Shown piece by piece: positions 1 through 8,195 of a DNA stretch of 45,845 bases (positions within the stretch are counted from its first letter, which is position 1; every line of letters starts with the position of its first letter). The DNA comes from Avimicrobium caecorum (GTDB lineage Bacteria; Bacillota; Clostridia; Oscillospirales; Ruminococcaceae), in NCBI GenBank assembly GCA_904394705.1, contig CAJFNJ010000026.1, forward strand, positions 1-45,845, read 5' to 3'. Position numbers and translations under genes: made by a program. The notes beneath the pieces were generated by a model. That model was not told the origin of the DNA. It saw nothing but the letters and a program-made list of their open reading frames with translations, and did no database searches.

Positions 1-12
1 GTGGGGAAATGT

Positions 13-87
13 GGCCCGTTGGTCAAGCGGTTAAGACACCGGCCTCTCACGCCGGTAACGGGGGTTCGATTCCCCCACGGGTCACCA
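13..87 (+). tRNA. tRNA-Glu (anticodon CUC)
   Basis: A full cloverleaf can be folded. The acceptor stem pairs 13-19 with 77-83, with one G-U pair. The anticodon stem is CCGGC/GCCGG around the loop CTCTCAC, giving anticodon CUC, which reads GAG for glutamate. The T arm carries GGTTCGATTCC. The discriminator base is A84 and the CCA end is encoded at 85-87. It lies just upstream of two 5S rRNA genes, so it may be part of an rRNA-tRNA transcript. The 3' acceptor strand is also the left arm of a longer inverted repeat reaching to 106. Confidence 0.93.
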
Positions 88-106
88 AATTTATTTGGGG
101 ACCCGT
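77..106. repeat. Inverted repeat overlapping the tRNA 3' end
   Basis: ACGGGTC at 77-83, the 3' acceptor strand of the tRNA, is perfectly complementary to GACCCGT at 100-106. The intervening ACCAAAT and ATTTGGG pair at 6 of 7 positions, so a hairpin of about 14 bp competes with the acceptor stem in the precursor. Further on are two small hairpins with GCAA tetraloops (GGGC/GCCC near 137-149, AGGAC/GTCCT near 184-197). The role is unknown; tRNA processing or a remnant of an older tRNA copy are both possible. Confidence 0.5.
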
Positions 107-206
107 GAAGGCGAGTTTTGTAAAAAACTCGTAGGGCGCAAGCCCGGTCACCATTTTATCTTGCACATTTACTTTGACATCAGAGGACGCAAGTCCTTTG
201 ACATAC

Positions 207-324
<118 letters not shown>

Positions 325-329
325 CAATA

Positions 330-446
<117 letters not shown>

Positions 447-448
447 TC

Positions 449-482
449 AAACCCTGTTCATTTGAACGGGGTTTTTTCTTTT
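449..482 (+). terminator. Intrinsic terminator after the 5S genes
   Basis: The hairpin AACCCTGTTC-ATTT-GAACGGGGTT is followed by a T-rich run, and it lies four bases after the second 5S gene. Confidence 0.85.
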
Positions 483-548
483 ATCCGGATCTATATGGCA
501 TCTGTCTGCGGGAATTGCCATGGTTTTAAGGAATTTTTTAACTGCTTC

Positions 549-557
549 TGCTATACT
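549..557 (+). promoter_or_regulatory. Extended -10 promoter for the amidase lipoprotein gene
   Basis: TGCTATACT at 549-557 is an extended -10 element. No good -35 box lies at the right distance. It is 28 bases upstream of the start codon. Confidence 0.5.
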
Positions 558-584
558 GGTAAAAAACACCACCGGAGGGATTTT

Positions 585-1835
585 ATGAAACCTTGCCTTG
601 CTCTGTTCCTTGCCAGCCTGCTTGTGCTGCTGTCCGGCTGTGCGGCGGCGGGCCGCGCTGATCCGGTGCCCGACTCCGCTGTCCTGGTGCTGGAGGGCTC
701 CGGGACCGTGGTCTATGCCGATGACGCCGAAAGTACCCTCACAGCTGAACAGGAACGCCTGCTCCTCTCCTTCTTCGACCGCTGGTATCAGTCCCTGGCT
801 CAGCTCGAAGCGGAGGATCTCTCGGAGTTCTTCTGCGACTCCCATCAGGCGGACTACTCCGCTGCCGCTCTGGATCTGCAGGTGGGCATCCGGCAGGCTC
901 AGCCGCTGGATTATACCCTGACCGGCTACTCCTTTGTGCTGGAGGTGGAGTCAGTGGCGGAAAGTGAGGACGGCAGCATCCGGGTACAGCTTTCGGAGGA
1001 CAGTGTCCAGAACTTTGCGGCCCTGCCCGGTGTGGATTCCAAGCGGTTTGACACCAGTCACACCTTTGTGATGCAGCAGGAGGGCGACAGCTGGCTGATC
1101 CGCAGTCATTCCCAGTTTGACCCGCTGGTGTCCACCCTGCTCTATGCCTATATGGAGGAGTACGCCGATGGACAGTGGGACCCGGAACGGTTCCGGGGGC
1201 TGGATTTCACCCAGGACTACATCGATGCGGTGCCGGGCTATCTGGAACAGGTGGTGGAACAGGCAGAGCTGCGCCAGCAGCAGGCGGCAGAGGAGACCAC
1301 AGCGCAGGCCGCTGAGGAGCCCTATGACCGGGAGGCGGCAGTGGCCTATGCGGATCAGTGGATCGAGGAGCGCAGCGGGGACTGGGCAGACTACACCGGC
1401 TCGGGCGGCAACTGCCAGAACTATGCCTCCCAGGTGCTGTATGCCGGGGGAATCCCCATGGACATCCAGGGGGACTATATCTGGAAATGGTACGATGACA
1501 CCGTATCCAACCGGGGTGTGACCTGGGGACGCTCCAGCTCCTGGTCGGGGGTCAAGCAGTTCATCGACTACGCCGCCGGCAATACCGGCTATGGGCTGGC
1601 AGCTGAGGTGGGCGCTCCCTATGACACCGGCGAGCCCGGCGACCTGATCCACATGGGAGTGGACAGCGACTGGCGTCACACAGTGGTAATCACCCAGCCG
1701 GTCTCCGATGGTTCCGGTCAGGTGGTGGATTACCTGGTGGACTCCAACACCGCCAACCTCCAGGACTATCCCGCCAGCCTCTATGGGTACACCGATCAGA
1801 TCCTGGTGCATATCCTCGGCTGGAATCAGAACTGA
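585..1835 (+). CDS. Secreted lipoprotein with C-terminal amidase-like (Amidase_6) domain
   Basis: This 416-residue protein starts with a lipoprotein signal peptide ending in a lipobox (LLSGC, Cys about residue 19), so it should be anchored outside the cell. Residues 20-230 form a poorly recognisable region; around 225-245 there is a Gln/Glu/Ala-rich linker. From about residue 247 the sequence matches the putative amidase domain found in clostridial spore and surface proteins: YDREAAVAYADQW, then GGNCQNYASQ with the probable catalytic Cys277, and RHTVVIT with His365. ATG 585 was chosen because GGAGGG lies six bases upstream and the signal peptide begins there. It is monocistronic, with its own extended -10 promoter and a terminator. 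A wall peptide or amide substrate is an inference; no substrate can be read from the sequence. Confidence 0.75.
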   Translation: MKPCLALFLASLLVLLSGCAAAGRADPVPDSAVLVLEGSGTVVYADDAESTLTAEQERLLLSFFDRWYQSLAQLEAEDLSEFFCDSHQADYSAAALDLQVGIRQAQPLDYTLTGYSFVLEVESVAESEDGSIRVQLSEDSVQNFAALPGVDSKRFDTSHTFVMQQEGDSWLIRSHSQFDPLVSTLLYAYMEEYADGQWDPERFRGLDFTQDYIDAVPGYLEQVVEQAELRQQQAAEETTAQAAEEPYDREAAVAYADQWIEERSGDWADYTGSGGNCQNYASQVLYAGGIPMDIQGDYIWKWYDDTVSNRGVTWGRSSSWSGVKQFIDYAAGNTGYGLAAEVGAPYDTGEPGDLIHMGVDSDWRHTVVITQPVSDGSGQVVDYLVDSNTANLQDYPASLYGYTDQILVHILGWNQN

Positions 1836-1856
1836 AGCCGTTTTTATCCAGTTTCT

Positions 1857-1890
1857 GCCGCTTTCCCCGGTGTGGGAGAGCGGCTTTTCT
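1857..1890 (+). terminator. Intrinsic terminator
   Basis: The arms GCCGCTTTCCC and GGGAGAGCGGC pair around CGGTGT and are followed by TTTTCTTCTTT, 22 bases after the amidase lipoprotein stop codon. Confidence 0.8.
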
Positions 1891-1920
1891 TCTTTGCGCC
1901 GGTCTTTTGTCCGGCAGCTA

Positions 1921-1949
1921 TTTACATCTGTCCTTTTCCATGGTAAACT
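1921..1949 (+). promoter_or_regulatory. Probable sigma-A promoter of proBA
   Basis: TTTACA (1921-1926), 17 bases, then TAAACT (1944-1949). The 100-base leader shows no T-box structure or specifier loop. Confidence 0.5.
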
Positions 1950-2051
1950 GTTAAGAAACCGGCATGAATGGCTGATTTTTTACAGCCTTTCCTGTACTGA
2001 CAGAATTTCACGCACTGTCCGGTTCACGCATCCCAGAAAGGACGGAAGAAC

Positions 2052-2855
2052 ATGAAAGAATTTTCTGACATCAAACGAATCGTAGTCAAAATCGGCTCGA
2101 GTTCGCTGACCCATTCCGGCGGCGGCATCAACTTCCGCAAGATCGATCGGATCGCCATGGTCCTCAGCGACATCAAGAATATGGGCAAGGAGGTCATTCT
2201 TGTGACCTCGGGCGCTGTGGGCGCCGGTATGGCAAAACTGGGCATGCGTGAACGACCTCGTATCATGGAGGAAAAACAGGCCGCCGCTTCGGTGGGACAG
2301 TGTGAGCTGATGTTCATCTATGACAAGTACTTCTCGGAGTACGGTCAGACCATCGCCCAGCTGCTCCTCCATAAGGACGTCACCACCCACGAAAACCTCC
2401 GGGAAAACGCACAGAATACCCTCGAAACCCTGCTGCGCTATGGTGCGATCCCCATCATCAATGAAAATGACAGCATCGCCGTGGACGAAATTGCCTATGG
2501 CGACAACGATACCCTGTCTGCCATCACCGCCAGCCTGGTGGACGCCGACCTGCTGGTGCTGCTCACCGACATCGACGGCCTGTATACCGCAAACCCCGCC
2601 GATCACCCCGATGCCACCCTCATCGAACGGGTGGAGGGCTTCGATCCCGCCCTCTATGACATCGCGGGCGGCAGCGGCTCCAAGGTGGGCACCGGCGGTA
2701 TGGTGACCAAGCTCCATGCCGTGGAGATCGCCTTTGAAAAGCAGATCCCGGTGGCGCTCTGCAATGGCGCTGACCCGGCGATCCTCTATGATGTACTGTC
2801 CGGGGACTTCACCGGCACCCTGTTTGTCCCCGCCGAAAAGGAGGCAGAAGAATGA
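2052..2855 (+). CDS. proB: Glutamate 5-kinase
   Basis: The enzyme phosphorylates the gamma carboxylate of L-glutamate with ATP, the first committed step of proline synthesis. The 267 residues form one amino-acid-kinase domain: VVKIGSSSLT (11-20) binds phosphate, TSGAVGAG is the glutamate loop, INENDSIAVDE and GDNDTLSA follow, and GTGGMVTK is near the end. It lacks the C-terminal PUA domain found in the E. coli and B. subtilis enzymes, so it is of the short type. Its last four bases overlap the proA start (ATGA), which fits translational coupling in a two-gene operon. ATG 2052 has a purine-rich site (AAAGGACGG) upstream. Confidence 0.95.
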   Translation: MKEFSDIKRIVVKIGSSSLTHSGGGINFRKIDRIAMVLSDIKNMGKEVILVTSGAVGAGMAKLGMRERPRIMEEKQAAASVGQCELMFIYDKYFSEYGQTIAQLLLHKDVTTHENLRENAQNTLETLLRYGAIPIINENDSIAVDEIAYGDNDTLSAITASLVDADLLVLLTDIDGLYTANPADHPDATLIERVEGFDPALYDIAGGSGSKVGTGGMVTKLHAVEIAFEKQIPVALCNGADPAILYDVLSGDFTGTLFVPAEKEAEE

Positions 2856-4102
2856 ACGCTGACCTGATCCGCCTGGGCGAAAATGCCCGCCGGGCCGCAG
2901 GCGCTCTGATGGTGGCTGCGGCTCCCGCCAAGAATGCCGCCCTGGAAGCCATCGCCCGCACCCTGGAAGAAAACGCCGCGGAAATCTTTGCCGCCAATGC
3001 GGAAGATATTGCCGCCGGCAAGGCTGCCGGTATCGCCCCCAACCTGCTCGACCGGATGCTCCTGGACGAAAAGCGTCTGGCTGGCATTGTGGAAGGAGTA
3101 CGCCAGGTGGCTGCCCTCAAGGACCCCATCGGAGAAGTGCTCCACGCCGAGACCCTGCCCAATGGACTGATCGTATCCCAGATGCGGGTGCCCCTGGGCG
3201 TGGTGGGCATGATCTATGAAGCCCGTCCCAATGTCACCGTGGATGCCGCCGTGCTCTGCCTGAAATCGGGCAATGCGGTGATCCTCCGGGGCTCCAAGGA
3301 TATTCTTCGCTCCAACATCTGTCTGGTGAAGCTGATGCGCCAGGCTCTGACCGAAGCCGGGCTGGACCCCGACTGCATCGCTCTGGTAGAAGACCCCTCC
3401 CGGGAAACTGCCACCGCCTTTATGAAGCTCTCGGGCTATCTGGATGTGCTCATTCCCCGGGGCGGCGCCGGCCTGATCCGCTCCACAGTGGAAAACGCCA
3501 CTGTCCCGGTGATCGAAACCGGTACCGGCAACTGCCATGTCTATGTGGACAAGGACGCCGATCTGGAAAAGGCCCTGCCCATTCTGATGAATGCCAAGAC
3601 CCAGCGCACCTCGGTGTGCAATGCCTGCGAAAGCCTGCTGATCCACCGTGCTGTGGCAGACGCGTTCGGCCCCGCAGCGGTGAAGGCTATGCTGGAAAAG
3701 GGTGTGGTGATCCACGGCGACGAAACTGCCCGGACCTGGGACAGCCGTATCCTGCCCGCCACCGAGGAGGACTACTACAAGGAATACCTGGCGCTGGAAC
3801 TGAGCGTCAAGGTGGTGGACAGCGCCGAAGAGGCCATCGCCCACATCAACAAGTACAGCACCAGGCACTCGGACTGCATTGTCAGCGAGAACTATACCAC
3901 CGTGAAGAAGTTCCTGCTGGGTGTGGACAGCGCCTGCGTCTATGCCAACGCCTCCACCCGGTTCTCGGATGGATTCGAGTTCGGGCTGGGCGCTGAGATC
4001 GGCATCTCCACCCAGAAGCTCCATGCCCGCGGCCCCATGGGCCTGACTGCTCTTACCACCTACAAGTATGTGGTGTTGGGCGAGGGCCAGGTGCGGGGGT
4101 AA
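2852..4102 (+). CDS. proA: Gamma-glutamyl phosphate reductase
   Basis: It reduces gamma-glutamyl phosphate with NADPH to glutamate semialdehyde, the second step of proline synthesis, acting on the unstable product of ProB. The 416 residues match the family length of about 415-420. Visible family motifs are the cofactor-binding VVGMIYEARPNVTVDAA, ILRGSKD and the active-site segment TSVCNACESLL with catalytic Cys256. Near the end are the characteristic ASTRFSDGFEFGLGAE and HARGPMGL motifs. The gene overlaps proB by four bases and is followed by a strong terminator. No proC is present nearby. Confidence 0.96.
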   Translation: MNADLIRLGENARRAAGALMVAAAPAKNAALEAIARTLEENAAEIFAANAEDIAAGKAAGIAPNLLDRMLLDEKRLAGIVEGVRQVAALKDPIGEVLHAETLPNGLIVSQMRVPLGVVGMIYEARPNVTVDAAVLCLKSGNAVILRGSKDILRSNICLVKLMRQALTEAGLDPDCIALVEDPSRETATAFMKLSGYLDVLIPRGGAGLIRSTVENATVPVIETGTGNCHVYVDKDADLEKALPILMNAKTQRTSVCNACESLLIHRAVADAFGPAAVKAMLEKGVVIHGDETARTWDSRILPATEEDYYKEYLALELSVKVVDSAEEAIAHINKYSTRHSDCIVSENYTTVKKFLLGVDSACVYANASTRFSDGFEFGLGAEIGISTQKLHARGPMGLTALTTYKYVVLGEGQVRG

Positions 4103-4130
4103 AGCCTTCCCTTTCTATACCGACTGAAAA

Positions 4131-4158
4131 AGAGCCTTCCTCGGAGGGCTCTTTTTTT
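4131..4158 (+). terminator. Intrinsic terminator of proBA
   Basis: Arms AGAGCCTTCC and GGAGGGCTCT are followed by seven T. Confidence 0.9.
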
Positions 4159-4182
4159 GCGGGCGGTTTTCCCGGGGAAACC

Positions 4183-4211
4183 TTGCCTTTCTCTGGAAAA
4201 GCGGGTATGAT
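4183..4211 (+). promoter_or_regulatory. Probable sigma-A promoter upstream of the YkvA-like gene
   Basis: TTGCCT (4183-4188), 17 bases, TATGAT (4206-4211). It leaves a leader of about 120 nt whose function I could not recognise. Confidence 0.6.
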
Positions 4212-4335
4212 GGAATCAGAAGGGAACACCCGGGTGAGGGTTTCTCTGGCTGTCCCCGGAGGGGTTCCTGCCAGCAGTGGAGTTTTTCCTTTTCCATGCG
4301 GCTTTGCAACAGTCTGGATAGAAAGGAAGAGGACG

Positions 4336-4764
4336 ATGGAACGACGATTTGAGGAAAAAACCGTTCGGAAAGCCCTGCAGCGCGGCTATGCGGACGCCCA
4401 GCGCCTGCTTGCCAGCCCCAGTCAGATGCAGAAATTCCTGCTCCGTCTGGAGGAGAAGGAAGAGGTGGTGCGCACCGTCGGAAAACCGCTGGCAGCTGTG
4501 CCGGTGCTGGAGCGTCTCCTGCGCCGGTATCTGGATGGGGAATACACTGCCATCTCCGCCGCTGCCATGGCTCAGGTGGTCAGCGCACTGCTCTACTTTG
4601 TATCGCCCTGGGATCTCTACCCGGACAGTGTCCCCGGCAAAGGCTATGCCGATGACGCCGCTGTGCTGGACTGCTGCTGGAAGCTCTGCCAGCCGGAACT
4701 GGAGGCTTATCTTGCCTGGGAGAGAGAACAGCTGGTCTGCCGGAACGGATCGGCTGGGGCGTAA
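4336..4764 (+). CDS. YkvA-like (DUF1232) protein
   Basis: A 142-residue protein. The second half contains the DUF1232/YkvA signature: a hydrophobic helix (MAQVVSALLYFVSPWDLYPD) followed by GYADDAAVL, the usual SPxDLIPD...GxxDD pattern of small membrane-associated proteins of unknown function. The first 80 residues are charged and helical. ATG 4336 was chosen because AAGGAAGAGG lies just upstream. It shares a transcript with the following lipoprotein gene (26-base gap) and is read from a TTGCCT/TATGAT promoter. The function is not known for the family. Confidence 0.7.
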   Translation: MERRFEEKTVRKALQRGYADAQRLLASPSQMQKFLLRLEEKEEVVRTVGKPLAAVPVLERLLRRYLDGEYTAISAAAMAQVVSALLYFVSPWDLYPDSVPGKGYADDAAVLDCCWKLCQPELEAYLAWEREQLVCRNGSAGA

Positions 4765-4790
4765 AAATCAGAACAGGAGGGGATTTTCCC

Positions 4791-6164
4791 ATGAAACGAA
4801 AGACTTTGATCCGGGCAGCGGCTCTGGCTCTCACAGCGGCGCTGCTCTTCACCGGCTGTACAGCCCGCACACCGGAGGAGAATCCGGAGAGCTCCGGCAG
4901 CTCCCAGAGCAGTATGGCAGAACCGGAAAAGGCTGAGTCCTCCGGGACGAAGGCGGCAGCGGTGGCAGTACCGCTGGAAAATGCTCCGTCCATCATTCCC
5001 ATGCCGGAAGAACGCCCCTACCTCTATGAGGAAAACGGCAGCTATGGCATCCGTGCCGCCGATGGGTCGGTGCTGGTGCCGGCGGAATATGCCTTCGGGT
5101 ATGACTTTGACGATAACGGCCTGGGGCAGCTCCGGAAGGACGTCGGCGAGGAGATCACCTGGTACAAGGTAGGTCTGGACGGAACGCTGCTGGGCGATGT
5201 GAACGACACGGTGGTACAGACCGGCGCCGGGCCGGTAGTGGTGGTTGAGAAGTGGAATGACGATAGCTCTGAGGGAGTTTTCCAGCTGATGAACCTGAAC
5301 CTTGAGCCTTTGCTGCCTGAGTGGGCGGAATACCTCAATTACACCAACTACTATGCCGGAGAAGAGAACCGTTTCTTCCTGCGGATGCCCGGGGAGAATC
5401 TGGCGGAATTCCTGCCGGAGGAGATGGCTCTGCTGGAATTCGAACCCTATGACGAGAGCCGGGCGGAACTCTACCAGGCAAGCTGGGATCTTGCGGAAGA
5501 AGAAGTTGTGGTGGTGAACGGTCAGGCGCTCTTCGGGGCAGACGCGCACAGCTGGGAAACGGAGGATCTCCCCCTGCCGGCTCTGGAACAGGTGGACTGG
5601 ACCATCCGGACAGAGGACGGTCTTCGGCAGACCCGGCTCTCTATGGGACAGAACCCCGATTATGACATTGTGTCGTTTTATGCCGAAGGGCAGGGAGAGC
5701 CGACCGATCAGATCCATGGGGAGAACTGGATCGCGGTCCCCGGAACCGTGACCGACTGGCCGGAAAATGAACCGGCGGCTGACCCGGCAGCTCTGCTGGA
5801 ACTGACCGGGGACTACTGTGCGGATCGGGGCATTGACCCTGACTGCATGGAGGTGACCGAAGCGGTACAGGGAGAATTCGGCGTGGTACTGGCGCTGAAC
5901 GGCGGCTACAAGCGGACGCAGGAGGAGGCCAGTGAGGACAGCTGGGCCCATGCGGCAGTGCTGTGGTACCCGGACAAGGAGGATTCCAGCCGGTATATGG
6001 TGCTCGACCAGTTTGAATCGGCGGGCTTCCGCTCCTTTATGTCTGGAGGATATGGCATTGTGGGCGTATTCCCCGGGGAAGGGGAGACGCTCCGGGTGAT
6101 GACCCGGGCCTGGGGCTATGAGGGTCCGGCACAGTACCAATGGTTCCCACTCACCGAAGCATGA
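4791..6164 (+). CDS. Lipoprotein of unknown function with WG-repeat-like segment
   Basis: A 457-residue protein with a clear lipoprotein signal peptide (lipobox LLFTGC, Cys23), so it should be tethered to the outer membrane face. A Ser/Glu/Pro-rich linker covers about residues 24-60. Around residues 80-110 the segment NGSYGIRAADGSVLVPAEYAF resembles one WG/KWG repeat, a beta-rich motif in clostridial surface proteins. The rest is acidic (many Glu and Asp) with no family I recognise. It follows the YkvA-like gene by 26 bases with GGAGGGG as the ribosome binding site, and a terminator follows the stop codon. No function can be assigned. Confidence 0.6.
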   Translation: MKRKTLIRAAALALTAALLFTGCTARTPEENPESSGSSQSSMAEPEKAESSGTKAAAVAVPLENAPSIIPMPEERPYLYEENGSYGIRAADGSVLVPAEYAFGYDFDDNGLGQLRKDVGEEITWYKVGLDGTLLGDVNDTVVQTGAGPVVVVEKWNDDSSEGVFQLMNLNLEPLLPEWAEYLNYTNYYAGEENRFFLRMPGENLAEFLPEEMALLEFEPYDESRAELYQASWDLAEEEVVVVNGQALFGADAHSWETEDLPLPALEQVDWTIRTEDGLRQTRLSMGQNPDYDIVSFYAEGQGEPTDQIHGENWIAVPGTVTDWPENEPAADPAALLELTGDYCADRGIDPDCMEVTEAVQGEFGVVLALNGGYKRTQEEASEDSWAHAAVLWYPDKEDSSRYMVLDQFESAGFRSFMSGGYGIVGVFPGEGETLRVMTRAWGYEGPAQYQWFPLTEA

Positions 6165-6170
6165 ATCCAG

Positions 6171-6206
6171 GGACAGGGTCCGGAAAACGGGCTCTGTCCT
6201 TTTTTG
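6171..6206 (+). terminator. Intrinsic terminator
   Basis: GGACAGGGTCCG and CGGGCTCTGTCC form a hairpin followed by six T. Confidence 0.88.
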
Positions 6207-6218
6207 TGGGATATTTAA

Positions 6219-6234
6219 TTAAGTATTGACTTAA
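6219..6234. promoter_or_regulatory. Candidate ArsR-family operator
   Basis: The perfect inverted repeat TTAAGT-ATTG-ACTTAA overlaps the -35 box of the promoter serving the ArsR/ChrA operon. Size, AT content and position fit ArsR/SmtB operators, so autorepression is likely. Confidence 0.65.
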
Positions 6235-6254
6235 ATAGATTGCGGCAGTATACT
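6226..6254 (+). promoter_or_regulatory. Sigma-A promoter of the arsR-chrA-chrA operon
   Basis: TTGACT (6226-6231), 17 bases, TATACT (6249-6254). Its -35 box lies inside the inverted repeat at 6219-6234. Confidence 0.75.
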
Positions 6255-6288
6255 GGGGACAGAACAAAATCCAAAGGAGGAAACAACT

Positions 6289-6813
6289 ATGGAACAAGAA
6301 GAACTGATCCGGGCCATCGGCGAACCCATGCGGCTGCGGATTCTGGAACTGCTTACCCGGCGGCAGTACTGTGTGCGCTCTCTGGCACGGATGCTGGGCA
6401 TCAGCGAACCGGCGGTGTCCCAGCACCTGCGGGTGATGCGGGAGGCCGGACTGGTGACCGTGGAAAAGCTGGGCTATCACAGCCACTACCGTCTGGTGCC
6501 CGAGGCACTGGAACAGCTGGGCGAACAGTTCATGCAGCTGGCGGAGGCTGCCCGGAAGGCTCCCATGGAGGAGACCGGGCATGGCTGCGGACGGCGGCAC
6601 ATGCTGGCAGCGGAGATGGGCGAACCTGGCTTCCGCAAGAGATGCCATGGACATGGCCCGGAGGAGCACCGCCCCCATGGGGAGTGCGGTTGTCACGGGC
6701 ATGAGCCGGAGGAGCACCGTCCCCATGAGAAGTGCCGACGCCCGGAGAAGCCGGAGGGCTGTCCTGGCCCCGAAGCCTGTGAATGCCATACCCACAAGGA
6801 GATGGAAGAATGA
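6289..6813 (+). CDS. ArsR-family metal-sensing repressor with Cys/His-rich tail
   Basis: A 174-residue protein. Residues 1-85 form a typical ArsR winged helix-turn-helix (EPMRLRILELL, then ARMLGISEPAVSQHLRVMRE as recognition helix). ArsR/SmtB proteins leave their operator when they bind metal ions. The C-terminal half is an unusual tail of Cys, His, Glu and Pro, with a 16-residue unit repeated twice (encoded at 6643-6690 and 6691-6738; pattern CHGHxPEEHRPHxxC), then further Cys and His residues. It is first in an operon with two chromate-transporter halves, overlaps the next gene by four bases, and has an operator candidate over its own promoter. The inducing ion is not known from the sequence. 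Confidence 0.85.
   Translation: MEQEELIRAIGEPMRLRILELLTRRQYCVRSLARMLGISEPAVSQHLRVMREAGLVTVEKLGYHSHYRLVPEALEQLGEQFMQLAEAARKAPMEETGHGCGRRHMLAAEMGEPGFRKRCHGHGPEEHRPHGECGCHGHEPEEHRPHEKCRRPEKPEGCPGPEACECHTHKEMEE
6643..6738 (+). repeat. 48-bp in-frame tandem duplication in the arsR tail
   Basis: Units 6643-6690 and 6691-6738 encode the same 16-residue Cys/His motif with a few substitutions. The length is a multiple of three, so the frame is kept. Confidence 0.85.
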
Positions 6814-7394
6814 AGCGCCTGGGAGAACTGTTCTGGGCCTTCTTCCGGATCGGGGCACTGACCTTCGGCGGCGGCTATGCCATGATCGCCCTGCTCGACC
6901 ATGAGTGCGTGGAAAAACGCCAGTGGCTCACCGCCGATGAGCTCATGGACATCACCGTTGTGGCAGAGTCCACCCCCGGCCCCATTGCCATCAACTGCGC
7001 CACCTATACCGGCTGGCGGCAGGCCGGGCTTGCCGGGGCAGTGTCGGCGACAGTGGGGATCGTCCTGCCGGCCTTTCTGCTGTTCTGGGGGCTGAGCTTC
7101 TGCTTCGAGGAACTGCTGGATCTGCCGGTGCTGGAGTGGGCGTTCCGGGGAATCCGGGCGGCAGTGGCTGTGCTGGTTCTGGAAGCCGGCGCCAAAATGC
7201 TGCTGAAGCTGCGCAAAAAGCCCCAGGGACGGTCGCTCCGTACCGGACTGGCAGCTGTGGGCTTTGGTCTGGCGCTGCTGGCTCGGGTACTGGGCTGGCC
7301 CATCTCCACCATCGAACTGATGCTGCTCGCCGGGATCGCCGGTGTGCTGCTCTTCCGGGAGACCCCCGCCGGAAAGGGGGCAGAGACCCCATGA
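6810..7394 (+). CDS. chrA: Chromate transporter, first short ChrA subunit
   Basis: Half-length ChrA (CHR family) membrane protein of 194 residues. The signature FFRIGALTFGGGYAMIALL is near the N-terminus, followed by VVAESTPGPIAINCATYTG and several hydrophobic segments (about 6). Short ChrA proteins work as pairs encoded by adjacent genes, together equal to one long ChrA; long forms export chromate. ATG 6810 overlaps the repressor stop codon. Control by the neighbouring ArsR-type repressor is inferred. Some CHR proteins have unknown anion substrates, so chromate is a family-based call. Confidence 0.88.
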   Translation: MKRLGELFWAFFRIGALTFGGGYAMIALLDHECVEKRQWLTADELMDITVVAESTPGPIAINCATYTGWRQAGLAGAVSATVGIVLPAFLLFWGLSFCFEELLDLPVLEWAFRGIRAAVAVLVLEAGAKMLLKLRKKPQGRSLRTGLAAVGFGLALLARVLGWPISTIELMLLAGIAGVLLFRETPAGKGAETP

Positions 7395-7939
7395 TGGAAC
7401 TGTTCTGGGCCTTTCTGAAAATCGGCGCCTTTGCCTTTGGCGGGGCGTATGGCGCCATTCCCCTGATCCGGGATACGGTGCTCAGCCATGGCTGGATGGA
7501 CGCGCAGATGTTTGCGAACCTCACAGCCGTGGCGGAATCCACCCCCGGCCCCATTATGGTGAACCTGGCAACCTATGTGGGGGCGGCAGAGGCCGGTCTG
7601 CCCGGTGCCCTGGCAGCTACCCTGGCTGTGGTGCTGCCCTCCTTTGTGCTGATCCTGCTGGTGTCGGCGGCGTTCCGCAGTCTGCTGGGCTATCCGGCAG
7701 TACGGGCAGCGCTCCAGGGTATCAAGCCTTGTCTGGCCGGTCTGATCCTGGCGGCAGGCGTGGGGCTCTGCTCCGATGCGGTATTCTCCGGCGGCAGTGC
7801 TGACCCCGTTGCCGCCGCAGTCCTGGGTGCGCTGCTCCTGGGAGAGCTGGCGAGCCTGGGCCTGCGCAAAAAGCCCCTTGCCCCGGGAGCGCTCATCGGA
7901 GCCTCCGCTGTACTGGGAATCGCACTGAGCCTGATATAA
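7391..7939 (+). CDS. chrA: Chromate transporter, second short ChrA subunit
   Basis: A 182-residue partner of the preceding gene with the same layout: FLKIGAFAFGGAYGAIPLI at the start, AVAESTPGPIMVNLATYVG, then hydrophobic helices. The two halves are similar to each other but differ at the N-terminal motif, as is normal for the two subunit classes that insert in opposite orientations. It overlaps the first subunit by four bases (ATGA) and ends at a strong terminator, so the operon is repressor-ChrA-ChrA. Confidence 0.88.
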   Translation: MMELFWAFLKIGAFAFGGAYGAIPLIRDTVLSHGWMDAQMFANLTAVAESTPGPIMVNLATYVGAAEAGLPGALAATLAVVLPSFVLILLVSAAFRSLLGYPAVRAALQGIKPCLAGLILAAGVGLCSDAVFSGGSADPVAAAVLGALLLGELASLGLRKKPLAPGALIGASAVLGIALSLI

Positions 7940-7941
7940 CC

Positions 7942-7976
7942 AAAAATCCCGGAGGCGGTCTGCTTCCGGGATTTTT
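7942..7976 (+). terminator. Intrinsic terminator of the chrA operon
   Basis: AAAAATCCCGGA and TCCGGGATTTTT pair around GGCGGTCTGCT and end in a T run. Between here and 8155 there is about 180 bases of GC-rich DNA with no recognisable gene. Confidence 0.88.
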
Positions 7977-8155
7977 ATATGGGTCAGAGGGGCTGCGTGG
8001 GAGGAATATGCGGGAATGGGGAGTTAATGACAGGGAAGATAGCGGGTTGGGCGGCTGGGGCGTGCGGGTCTGTGCCTGTGTGACGGGAAGGTCAGCGGAT
8101 TGGGCGGCGTGTGACCACTTGTGCGGCATGATGCGTTCGCTGGCGGGTATGGCGC

Positions 8156-8183
8156 AAAAAAGCCCCTGAGATTCTCAGGGGCT
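8156..8183 (-). terminator. Intrinsic terminator of the chrB-like gene
   Basis: On the minus strand AGCCCCTGAGA pairs with TCAGGGGCT and is followed by six T. Confidence 0.85.
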
Positions 8184-8195
8184 GTGCGGTTGGAT

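Noticed and set aside
1891..2051. T-box riboswitch upstream of proBA
   Set aside because: No specifier loop, no TGG antiterminator bulge motif and no terminator hairpin in the 100-base leader.
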